A stretch of 21,723 bases of DNA, taken from positions 1 to 21,723 of IMG/VR virus record IMGVR_UViG_3300006928_000113; one strand, given 5' to 3'. Numbering within the stretch: the stretch's first letter is position 1; every line of letters begins with the position of its first letter. Shown one piece after another: positions 6,962 to 14,303 of the stretch. The notes beneath the pieces were generated by a model. The model saw only the letters and a list, made by a program, of their open reading frames with translations. It searched no databases and was not told the origin of the DNA. The DNA is from a virus. Made by a program: the position numbers and the translations under genes.

Positions 6962-7048
6962 ATGGATTCAACAATTTTAAAAGGATTATTAATTGGAGGG
7001 ATATTTCTTATAATAATAATAATATATGTAATAAAAGAACTAAGGTAA
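6962..7048 (+). CDS. Predicted 28-residue single-pass membrane peptide
   Basis: A short frame encoding a single hydrophobic helix (about residues 6-24, rich in Ile, Leu and Gly) with a charged C-terminus (VIKELR). It starts 11 bases after the CGC-motif gene and fits the spacing of the block. A membrane role, possibly as a small lysis accessory or superinfection factor, would be pure inference. AT-rich DNA produces Ile/Leu-rich short frames by chance, so reality is uncertain. What favours it is the clean fit in an otherwise empty gap of about 140 bases, which also holds a 42-base leader of repeated TAAATAAA-like words. Confidence 0.4.
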   Translation: MDSTILKGLLIGGIFLIIIIIYVIKELR

Positions 7049-7090
7049 TTATATTCAATAAGTTAAATAAATTAAATAAAATTAAATAAA

Positions 7091-7333
7091 ATGAGCAAAA
7101 AAATAAATAAAGAAGAATTAAAAGAAGTACAAGATCTTAATTCTAAAATAAATTCAATAACAACAAGTATAGGTGTTCTTGAATATCAAAAAGCAATTTT
7201 AATGGGCCAATTAGTTGATGTAAATAACGAAATGGAGGTTAAAAAGAAACAACTACAAAAAGAATATGGGGATGTTTCTATAGATATTAAAGATGGGTCT
7301 ATAAAAAATAGTAAAAATGAATCTAATACGTAA
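7091..7333 (+). CDS. Small coiled-coil protein, conserved in phages
   Basis: 80 residues, mostly one long amphipathic helix from about residue 6 to 60 (EELKEVQDLNSKINSI, then VLEYQKAILMGQLVDVNNEM), ending in a short strand (VSIDIKDGSI) and a polar tail. This shape, a coiled coil followed by YGxVSIxIxDG, is one I associate with small conserved proteins just upstream of the terminase genes in phages of Bacteroidota and marine phages. No function is established that I know of. It could be a packaging or assembly helper. The start follows a purely A/T leader. The 3' end overlaps the next gene by 17 bases in another frame. Confidence 0.75.
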   Translation: MSKKINKEELKEVQDLNSKINSITTSIGVLEYQKAILMGQLVDVNNEMEVKKKQLQKEYGDVSIDIKDGSIKNSKNESNT

Positions 7334-7535
7334 GATAAGCATTGGAAGAGATTATAAAAACGATGCAATGCATTATGCTGTAGGGCAAGAAGTTTTTGGG
7401 GGACATAAAATTTCTCAAATAATGGAAGATAGTGGAGAGTATAAAATATTTATTGAAAAAAATAATGAAATTCTTCCTTGGAAACATTTTAATAAAAACA
7501 TGGCAGTTGCAGTAGAATTTAATCTAGACTATTAA
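7317..7535 (+). CDS. Small conserved phage protein upstream of terminase
   Basis: 72 residues, overlapping the coiled-coil gene by 17 bases and the next gene by one base (TAATG). The sequence pattern KISIGRDYKNDAMHYAVGQ, then GGHKISQI, EYKIFIEKN, and PWKHFNKNMAVAVEFNLDY is a compact beta-rich fold that I recognise as a conserved small protein of Bacteroidota-type phages, without a known function. The first methionine is preferred because conserved residues start almost at once (KISIG). A later start would remove them. Overlaps on both sides point to coupled translation with its neighbours. Confidence 0.75.
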   Translation: MNLIRKISIGRDYKNDAMHYAVGQEVFGGHKISQIMEDSGEYKIFIEKNNEILPWKHFNKNMAVAVEFNLDY

Positions 7536-8134
7536 TGAAAAATATTCATTGTTATATTATAAAGCCAATTAATGGTAGATATAATAACAAGATTAAGATA
7601 CAAGACAAAGAATTAATATTAAATACATCAATAGAAGATCACAAATTTGTTAATAGATTTGGAGAGGTTATTGCAACCCCTATGATTGATAATATTAATA
7701 ATATAAATGTTGGAGACGAAGTAATTATTCATCATAATATTTTTAGGAGATATTATAATGTTAGGGGAGAGGAAAAAAATAGTAAGAGTTATTTTAAAGA
7801 AGATTTATACTTTTGCTATTATGATCAAATATTTTTATATAAGAATAAAAATGATTGGATGCCTACGGACGGATTTTGCTTTGTAAAACCAATAAAAAAT
7901 AAAAATAAGTACACTACAGATAAAGAAAAGCCTCTAATAGGCGTTTTAAAGTACTTAGGGGATGATTTAAGGAGCTTTGGACTTAAAGCTAATGATTTAA
8001 TAGGTTTTACTCCAAATAGTGAGTATGAGTTTGTTATTGGAGACCAAAGACTTTATAGAGTGCCTATAAATTCAATTTCAATTAAATATGAACATAAAAA
8101 AGATGAAGTCGAATATAATCCAAGCTGGGTATAA
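7535..8134 (+). CDS. Putative GroES/Cpn10-like protein with two similar halves
   Basis: 199 residues. Two successive segments look like Cpn10 beta-barrels. Segment one is about 37-103: FVNRFGEVIATPM, INVGDEVIIHHN, then DLYFCYYDQIFLYK. Segment two is about 108-186: MPTDGFCFVKPI, IGVLKYLG, LKANDLIGFTP, then RLYRVPINSISIKY. Both follow the order of GroES: a gene-product-value strand, a G-x-V strand, VGDxV, and a closing strand reading like a command to bind iron-free barrel edges. GroES co-chaperonins cap GroEL during folding, and some phages (T4 gp31) carry their own for capsid folding. The position before the head genes fits that job. The resemblance is by eye, the mobile loop is not obvious, and another small-barrel fold is possible. 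Confidence 0.55.
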   Translation: MKNIHCYIIKPINGRYNNKIKIQDKELILNTSIEDHKFVNRFGEVIATPMIDNINNINVGDEVIIHHNIFRRYYNVRGEEKNSKSYFKEDLYFCYYDQIFLYKNKNDWMPTDGFCFVKPIKNKNKYTTDKEKPLIGVLKYLGDDLRSFGLKANDLIGFTPNSEYEFVIGDQRLYRVPINSISIKYEHKKDEVEYNPSWV

Positions 8135-8363
8135 AGCAGTAGAGGAATTAATAAAAGTAGCAGAAGAAGAAATTATTGTTGAAGACAAAGATGATGAATT
8201 AGCTGCAGATAGATTAAAAAATGCTGCTGCTACAAAAAAATTAGCAATATTTGATGCATTTGAAATATTATCTCGTATTGAAAATGAAAAAAATTTGATG
8301 GAGGATAAGCCTGTAGAAAATAAGCAAGCTTTTAGTGGGTTTGCTGAAAAAAGATCTAAATAA
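8088..8363 (+). CDS. Small helical protein before TerL, candidate small terminase subunit
   Basis: 91 residues, overlapping the preceding gene by 47 bases and TerL by one base (TAATG). A second in-frame ATG at 8103 would give 86 residues and a 32-base overlap, and may be the true start because the recognisable sequence begins MKSNIIQAGYKAVEEL. The protein is largely helical: residues 6-30, then AADRLKNAAATKKLAIFDAFEILSRIE from about 39, and a polar tail. Small terminase subunits commonly lie directly before TerL and are helical oligomers that recognise the packaging site. Size and position fit, but I see no helix-turn-helix I can defend. I treat the role as a hypothesis. Confidence 0.7.
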   Translation: MNIKKMKSNIIQAGYKAVEELIKVAEEEIIVEDKDDELAADRLKNAAATKKLAIFDAFEILSRIENEKNLMEDKPVENKQAFSGFAEKRSK

Positions 8364-10573
8364 TGTACGAGCAAAATCTTGTAAAAACAATTACCCCAAT
8401 TAGACAAAATATTATAAAGAGGCTTAATAAACAAAAAAAATGGGAATATGGGTATAATAGAGAGCATGATATTATTGTTATTAGCAAAACTGGTCAAATT
8501 GGAGAAATAGTAGAAATTCAAAATTTACCAGTTGCACTTCCACTTGCCCCTAAAAATATAGTTAATACAAATAATAAATGGGTACCAAAAGAACACCCAA
8601 AAGAATTAGATAGAATACGAACTATTTTTGATTGGGAAGGTTATCCGGAAACTTTTAAAAATAAATGGTATGATTATATTAATGATGAGTTTAAAAAACG
8701 TGAAGAAGGTTTTTGGTTTTATAATAAAGGCGTTCCTACTTATATCACTGGTTCTCACTATATGTACTTGCAGTGGACCAAGATTGATGTTGGGAAGCCA
8801 GACTTTCGAGAAGCAAACAGACTTTTCTTTATTTTTTGGGAAGCGTGTAAATCCGATATTAGGTGTTACGGAATGTGCTACCTTAAGAATCGTAGATCGG
8901 GATTTTCTTTCATGGCATCATCAGAACTGGTACACCAGGCCACTATATCCTCTGATTCACGATATGGAATATTATCTAAAACTGGAGCTGATGCGAAGAA
9001 AATGTTTACTGACAAAGTGGTACCAATATCAGTTAACTATCCCTTCTTTTTCAAACCGATCCAGGACGGTATGGACCGCCCCAAGACGGAACTCGCGTAT
9101 AGAGTCCCTGCCTCGAAACTTACCAGAAAGAAATTGGAAACTAGTACAGCCCTTGAAAAGGAACTCCAGGGGTTGGATACAACCATCGATTGGAAGAACA
9201 CCGGGGACAACTCCTACGATGGGGAGAAGTTACAACTCCTTGCCCACGACGAATCCGGCAAATGGGAGAGGCCCGACAACATCCTCAACAACTGGCGGGT
9301 TACGAAAACGACGTTAAGATTAGGAAGAAAAATAATTGGAAAGTGTATGATGGGGTCTACTTCTAATGCACTTGATAAAGGAGGCGATAATTTTAAAAAA
9401 CTATATAATGATTCAGACGTCACAAAAAGAAATCGTAATGGACAAACTAGCACGGGACTATATAGTTTGTTCGTACCTATGGAATGGAATTACGAAGGAT
9501 ACATTGATTCTTATGGACACCCTGTCTTTAATACGCCGGAAAAACCGACGCTTGGAAACGATGAAGAATTTATTGACACCGGGGTTATAGAGTTTTGGGA
9601 AAATGAAGTTGAGGGATTAAAACACGATTCTGATGGTTTAAATGAATATTATAGACAATTCCCAAGAACAGAAGAGCACGCATTTAGGGATGAGGCTAAT
9701 AATAGCATATTCAATTTAACAAAAATATATGAACAAATAGATTGGAATGAAGATCTTATTAGAAAAGGAATAATAACAAAAGGTTCTTTTGTTTGGGAGA
9801 ATGGAATAAAAGACACAAGGGTTATTTTTCATCCATCTCAGAACGGTAGATTTTTAATTGCATGGACACCTGAATCTGCTTTACAAAATAATATTATAGT
9901 AAAAAATGGTATAAGGTATCCAGGTAATGAGCATATGGGTGCTTTTGGATGTGACTCATATGATATATCAGGTACTACTGACGGTATTGGCTCTAAAGGG
10001 GCTTTACACGGATTAACAAAATTCTCTATGGAGAATGTTCCACCAAATACATTCTTTTTAGAATATATAGCTAGACCACAAACAGCTGAAATATTTTTTG
10101 AAGATGTCTTAATGGCTTTAGCTTATTATGCAATGCCAATTTTAGCTGAGAATAATAAACCTAGATTATTATATTATTTAAAGAGGAGAGGGTATAGAGG
10201 GTTCTCAATGAATCGCCCTGATAAGTTAAGTAATAAATTATCTGTTACAGAAAAAGAAATTGGAGGAATACCAAATACATCAGAAGATGTAAAACAAGCC
10301 CACGCAGCTGCAATAGAGACATATATAGAAAAGCATGTTGGCCTACAAAATGATGGGGCTGGAAATATATATTTCAATAAAACACTTAATGATTGGGCAA
10401 GATTCGATATAAATAAAAGAACAAAATATGATGCTTCGATTAGTTCCGGTTTAGCCATTATGGCTTGCAATAGACATTTATATCACCCTAGACCAAAATA
10501 TGAAAAACCCACATTAGATCTTAAAATTTCAAAATTTAACAATAAAGGAGTGCATTCGCAAATAATTAGATAG
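8363..10573 (+). CDS. terL: Terminase large subunit (packaging ATPase-nuclease)
   Basis: 736 residues. The ATPase domain occupies about 80-440: a deviant Walker A at 175-182 (KNRRSGFS, lacking the usual GK[ST]), Walker B at 292-297 (LLAHDE, with the catalytic glutamate), and a coupling motif GSTSN at 331-335. The C-terminal nuclease is RNase H-like: CDSYDISGTTDG at about 530-541 offers the first acidic residues, the EYIARP strand near 567 follows, and D690 (KYDASISSGLAIM) is a likely third metal ligand. The enzyme cuts concatemeric DNA and drives it through the portal. Portal starts one base after the stop. Bases about 9045-9310 have a base composition and codon use unlike the rest of the gene, coding residues about 229-315 around Walker B. 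An alternative frame at 8628-9317 is judged a shadow. Confidence 0.93.
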   Translation: MYEQNLVKTITPIRQNIIKRLNKQKKWEYGYNREHDIIVISKTGQIGEIVEIQNLPVALPLAPKNIVNTNNKWVPKEHPKELDRIRTIFDWEGYPETFKNKWYDYINDEFKKREEGFWFYNKGVPTYITGSHYMYLQWTKIDVGKPDFREANRLFFIFWEACKSDIRCYGMCYLKNRRSGFSFMASSELVHQATISSDSRYGILSKTGADAKKMFTDKVVPISVNYPFFFKPIQDGMDRPKTELAYRVPASKLTRKKLETSTALEKELQGLDTTIDWKNTGDNSYDGEKLQLLAHDESGKWERPDNILNNWRVTKTTLRLGRKIIGKCMMGSTSNALDKGGDNFKKLYNDSDVTKRNRNGQTSTGLYSLFVPMEWNYEGYIDSYGHPVFNTPEKPTLGNDEEFIDTGVIEFWENEVEGLKHDSDGLNEYYRQFPRTEEHAFRDEANNSIFNLTKIYEQIDWNEDLIRKGIITKGSFVWENGIKDTRVIFHPSQNGRFLIAWTPESALQNNIIVKNGIRYPGNEHMGAFGCDSYDISGTTDGIGSKGALHGLTKFSMENVPPNTFFLEYIARPQTAEIFFEDVLMALAYYAMPILAENNKPRLLYYLKRRGYRGFSMNRPDKLSNKLSVTEKEIGGIPNTSEDVKQAHAAAIETYIEKHVGLQNDGAGNIYFNKTLNDWARFDINKRTKYDASISSGLAIMACNRHLYHPRPKYEKPTLDLKISKFNNKGVHSQIIR
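8760..9310 (+). other. GC- and codon-usage island inside terL
   Basis: My hand counts give 60, 43, 50 and 60% GC for the four 60-base lines 9061-9300 (128 of 240, about 53%). Ordinary lines of the same gene give 28% (8461-8520 and 9361-9420) and 27% (9601-9660). In codons 9062-9298, 54 of 79 end in G or C. A mixed shoulder (33-45%) runs from about 8760 to 9060, and the fall on the right near 9300-9310 is abrupt. The reading frame is intact. Confidence 0.85.
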
Positions 10574-10574
10574 C

Positions 10575-12992
10575 ATGGCAGAAACAATATTAAAAAGTTC
10601 TTTTCCTAGTCAAATAGCTAGTGACCAAGAAAAAGCGAGTCAAGAATACGGTTTGAAAGTAGCTCGTGCTATTGAGCATGAGTGGTTCAAAAGAGATTCT
10701 GGATCAACTAGATTTTATTCTAATAGGGATGAATATCATAGATTAAGATTATACGCAAGAGGCGAACAATCTGTAAAAAAATATAAAGATGAATTATCTA
10801 TAAATGGAGATTTATCTTATTTAAATTTAGACTGGAAGCCTGTTCCTATTATTCCTAAATTTGTAGATATAGTAGTTAATGGTATGTCAGATAGGCTTTA
10901 TGATATTAAAGCATTTTCGCAAGACCCTTCATCAGTAGCAGAAAGAACTCAATATGTAGAGTCTCTATTAAGAGATATGGCAATAAAAGACTTTGCTGGA
11001 AATATACAAAATACCTTAGGTGTTAATACACTAGCTAATGATCCTGATGCAATTCCAGATACCCCAGAAGATCTCGCTCTTCACATGCAATTAGATTATA
11101 AACAATCTGTGGAAATAGCTGAAGAACAAGCTATTAATTATATTTTTGAAGATAATAATTTTGATTTAACTAAAAAAAGAATAAATTATGATCTTACTGT
11201 CTTAGGTATTGGATGTGTAAAAAATACTTTTACTACAACACAAGGTATTAAAATAGAATATTGTGATCCAGCAAATATGGTTTATTCTTATACAGATTCA
11301 CCTTATTTTGATGATATTTATTATGTTGGGGAAGTTAAAAGTGTTAATATAAATGATTTGATGCAGGAGTTTCCTTATATGACAAAAGATGAATTAAAGG
11401 AAATTTCGCAGCAAGGCGTGCAAACCTCTGCTTCACATAATAGATATATAAATGAGGACGCTGTATTAGACGCCAATACTATTCAAGTATTATATTTTAA
11501 TTTTAAAACTTTTAATAATGAAGTTTATAAAATTAAGACAACAGCTTCTGGAGGCGAAAAAGCTATTGAAAAAACTGATCAATTCAATCCCGAAGAAAGT
11601 GAATTGTTTATTAAAGAAGGGAGGTCTTTAGAGACAGTTTATGATGGTGTTTATATTTTAGGAAAAAATAAATTACTAAAATGGGCTAAATCTAAAAACA
11701 TGATTAGACCTAAAGCTGATGGAACTAAAGCGTGGTTAAATTATAATATTGTTTCCCCTAGAATTTATAAAGGTAAAATCGAATCATTAGTTAGTAGAAT
11801 AACTAGTTTTGCCGATATGATTCAATTAACACATTTAAAATTACAACAAGTACTTGCTAGAATGATTCCAGATGGAGTTTATTTAGATGCAGATGGATTG
11901 GCAGAAATTGATTTAGGTAATGGTACAAATTATAATCCGCAAGAAGCATTAAATATGTTTTTCCAAACCGGTTCTGTAATTGGTAGAAGTATGACACAGG
12001 ACGGGGATTTAAACCATGGAAAAGTTCCTATTCAAGAATTAACTTCCAACGGTGGTAATAATAAAATAGGGTCTTTAATAAATACTTATAATTATTATTT
12101 ACAAATGATAAGAGATGTTACCGGATTAAACGAAGCGAGAGATGCTAGTACCCCTGATAAAAATGCATTAGTTGGGGTACAAAAATTAGCAGCGGCTAAT
12201 TCAAATACAGCTACAAGACATATACTACAATCTAGTTTATATTTAACAGCAAAAACAGCAGAATCGGTAAGTTTAAGAATTTCCGACGTTCTTGAATTTG
12301 CACCAACAAGAGACGCTTTTGTAGCTTCTTTAGGCAGATTCAATGTAGGAACATTAGGGGAGGCCTCTAAACTGCATTTACATGACTTTGGAATATTTAT
12401 TGAATTAGCACCCGATGAAGAAGAAAAACAATTATTAGAAAATAATATTCAACAAGCACTAGCAAAGGACCAAATATTTTTAGAAGATGCTATTGATATT
12501 AGAGAAGTTAAAAATTTAAAATTAGCAAACCAGCTTTTAAAATTAAGAAGGAAAAATAAGGAAGCGGCAGATATGCAAAAGCAACAAGCTAATATACAGG
12601 CTCAAGCTAATGCAAATTCTCAAAATACACAAGTTGCTGCAAAAATGGAAGTAGAAAAAAATGCTGCTATTACTAATCAAAAATCTGAGCTATTAAAAAT
12701 GGAGAGCCAGTTAGAATTACAAAAATTACAAAAAGAAAAAGAACTAAAGAAAGAATTAATGCAATTTGAATTTCAATTAAATCAAATGACTTTAGAAAAA
12801 GAAAATAGTGTTCTTGATAAGAAAGAAAAATATAAAGAAGACAGAAAAGATGAAAGAACAAGAATACAAGCGAGCCAACAATCAGAACTTATAGAACAAA
12901 GGAAAGATAAAAGGGGATCGCAACAATTTGAGTCTGCTGGAAATGATACAATGGGTAGCGGATTTAATATGGAGGCTTTTGAGCCAAAATAA
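10575..12992 (+). CDS. Portal protein
   Basis: 805 residues, one base after terL. The N-terminal region carries a segment I recognise from portal proteins of related phages (LNLDWKPVPIIPKFVDIVV at about 85-105, then NGMSDRLYDI). The central part includes a helix-rich core and, at about 514-545, RDVTGLNEARDASTPDKNA followed by LVGVQKLAAANSN, the conserved portal stretch after the wing/stem region. From about 618 to 790 the protein becomes a long Lys/Glu/Gln-rich helix, predicted coiled coil, which could form the inner barrel or contact packaged DNA and internal proteins. The portal is a dodecameric ring at one capsid vertex through which DNA enters and leaves. Gene order TerL-portal-scaffold-capsid supports the call. 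Length is at the large end for portals. Confidence 0.88.
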   Translation: MAETILKSSFPSQIASDQEKASQEYGLKVARAIEHEWFKRDSGSTRFYSNRDEYHRLRLYARGEQSVKKYKDELSINGDLSYLNLDWKPVPIIPKFVDIVVNGMSDRLYDIKAFSQDPSSVAERTQYVESLLRDMAIKDFAGNIQNTLGVNTLANDPDAIPDTPEDLALHMQLDYKQSVEIAEEQAINYIFEDNNFDLTKKRINYDLTVLGIGCVKNTFTTTQGIKIEYCDPANMVYSYTDSPYFDDIYYVGEVKSVNINDLMQEFPYMTKDELKEISQQGVQTSASHNRYINEDAVLDANTIQVLYFNFKTFNNEVYKIKTTASGGEKAIEKTDQFNPEESELFIKEGRSLETVYDGVYILGKNKLLKWAKSKNMIRPKADGTKAWLNYNIVSPRIYKGKIESLVSRITSFADMIQLTHLKLQQVLARMIPDGVYLDADGLAEIDLGNGTNYNPQEALNMFFQTGSVIGRSMTQDGDLNHGKVPIQELTSNGGNNKIGSLINTYNYYLQMIRDVTGLNEARDASTPDKNALVGVQKLAAANSNTATRHILQSSLYLTAKTAESVSLRISDVLEFAPTRDAFVASLGRFNVGTLGEASKLHLHDFGIFIELAPDEEEKQLLENNIQQALAKDQIFLEDAIDIREVKNLKLANQLLKLRRKNKEAADMQKQQANIQAQANANSQNTQVAAKMEVEKNAAITNQKSELLKMESQLELQKLQKEKELKKELMQFEFQLNQMTLEKENSVLDKKEKYKEDRKDERTRIQASQQSELIEQRKDKRGSQQFESAGNDTMGSGFNMEAFEPK

Positions 12993-13021
12993 CATTTTTA
13001 TTAATTTTATAATATTTTATT

Positions 13022-14281
13022 ATGTCAAAAGAAAAAGAAGTAGTTGAGAAAGTTGAAGAACAGGACTCAACTAAAACGGAGAATACACTAGATAACAAAG
13101 GTGATACTCCTAAAGAAGAAACTGCTAAAGCAGAAACTTCTAAAGAACAAGAAAATCCACCAACTCCAAAAACAATGAAAAAACTTGTGGACGAAGGGGA
13201 TGATAACGTTATTAAAGTAGATTTATCACAAATAAATAAAGATCAAGATGCCGTACAAGAAGAAACACAACAAGAAGACAAAAAAGAAGAGCCCTCAAAT
13301 GAAGAAGAGCAAAAAGAAGAGCCAGTACTAGAAAAGGTTGAAGAGACGGAAGAAGAAAAAGTTGATGAAAAGGCGGAAAGTGAAGAAAATACTGAAAAAG
13401 AAGCTGAAGAAAAGCTTAAAGAAGAAACAGAAAGTGTAAATAATAATCAAGAGGAACTCCCTGAAAATGTTACTAAATTAGTAGATTTTATGAAAGAAAC
13501 AGGTGGAACTCTTGAAGATTACATTAAATTAAACAAAAATTATGAGGATTTGGAGGATATAGATCTTTTAAAAGAACACTATAAACAAACAAAACCTCAT
13601 TTAAACGATACTGAAATTAATTTTTTAATTGAAGACTCATTTTCTTATAATGAAGAAGAAGATGATGATAAAAATATTCAAAGAAAAAAATTAAGAATGA
13701 AAGAGGCGATTGCAGAAGCTAAATCAAATCTTACTAGTTTGAAGAGTAGATATTACGATGAGGTTAAGTTAAGCTCTAAGTTAACTCCTAAACAAAAAGA
13801 GGCGGTTGAGTTCTTCAATAAATATAACCAAGAACAAGAATCAACACAAAAAATAGCTCAAAAAAGAAGATCTATATTTGAAAATAAAACAAATAATTTG
13901 TTTTCCGAAAATTTCAAAGGTTTTGAATATAAAGTAGGGGAAAGCAAATATAGATTTAATATAAAAGACAAAAATAATGTAAAAGACAAACAGTCAGATA
14001 TAAATAATCTTGTAAACAAATTTGTTGATAAAGATGATAATATATCAGATGCGACTGGTTATCATAAAGCATTATTTACAGCTATGAATGCAGACGCTAT
14101 TGCTAATCATTTTTATGAGCAAGGTCGGGCTGATGCTATTAAAACTAGTATGGCTAAATCTAAAAATGTGGATATGAATCCACGTGGTACTCATGAAGCG
14201 ATTACAACAGATTCTGGATTTAAAGTTCGAGCTGTTAGTGGAGAGGATAGTTCTAAATTGAGAATAAAACTTAGAAACTAA
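13022..14281 (+). CDS. Scaffolding-like head assembly protein
   Basis: 419 residues between portal and major capsid protein, the usual place of a scaffold. The first about 150 residues are low complexity and very acidic, dominated by Glu and Lys (KVEETEEEKVDEKAESEENT). After that comes a helical stretch (about 150-290) and a more ordered C-terminal part with FKGFEYKVGESKYRFNIKD, GYHKALFTAMNADAIANHF, YEQGRADAIKTSMAKSKNV, and a basic end (SSKLRIKLRN) that could bind the capsid protein, as scaffold C-termini do. Scaffolds template the procapsid and then leave. I recognise the C-terminal half as conserved among related marine phages. No protease motif is seen, so proteolytic removal cannot be inferred. 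It starts behind a T/A-only leader of 29 bases. Confidence 0.8.
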   Translation: MSKEKEVVEKVEEQDSTKTENTLDNKGDTPKEETAKAETSKEQENPPTPKTMKKLVDEGDDNVIKVDLSQINKDQDAVQEETQQEDKKEEPSNEEEQKEEPVLEKVEETEEEKVDEKAESEENTEKEAEEKLKEETESVNNNQEELPENVTKLVDFMKETGGTLEDYIKLNKNYEDLEDIDLLKEHYKQTKPHLNDTEINFLIEDSFSYNEEEDDDKNIQRKKLRMKEAIAEAKSNLTSLKSRYYDEVKLSSKLTPKQKEAVEFFNKYNQEQESTQKIAQKRRSIFENKTNNLFSENFKGFEYKVGESKYRFNIKDKNNVKDKQSDINNLVNKFVDKDDNISDATGYHKALFTAMNADAIANHFYEQGRADAIKTSMAKSKNVDMNPRGTHEAITTDSGFKVRAVSGEDSSKLRIKLRN

Positions 14282-14303
14282 CAAAAATAAAAATTAAAAA
14301 CAA

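Noticed and set aside
12993-13021. TATAAT at 13008-13013 as a promoter for the scaffold gene
   Set aside because: It is nine bases from the ATG with no matching -35, lies in all-A/T sequence where the hexamer is expected by chance, and would not suit a Bacteroidota-type sigma factor.
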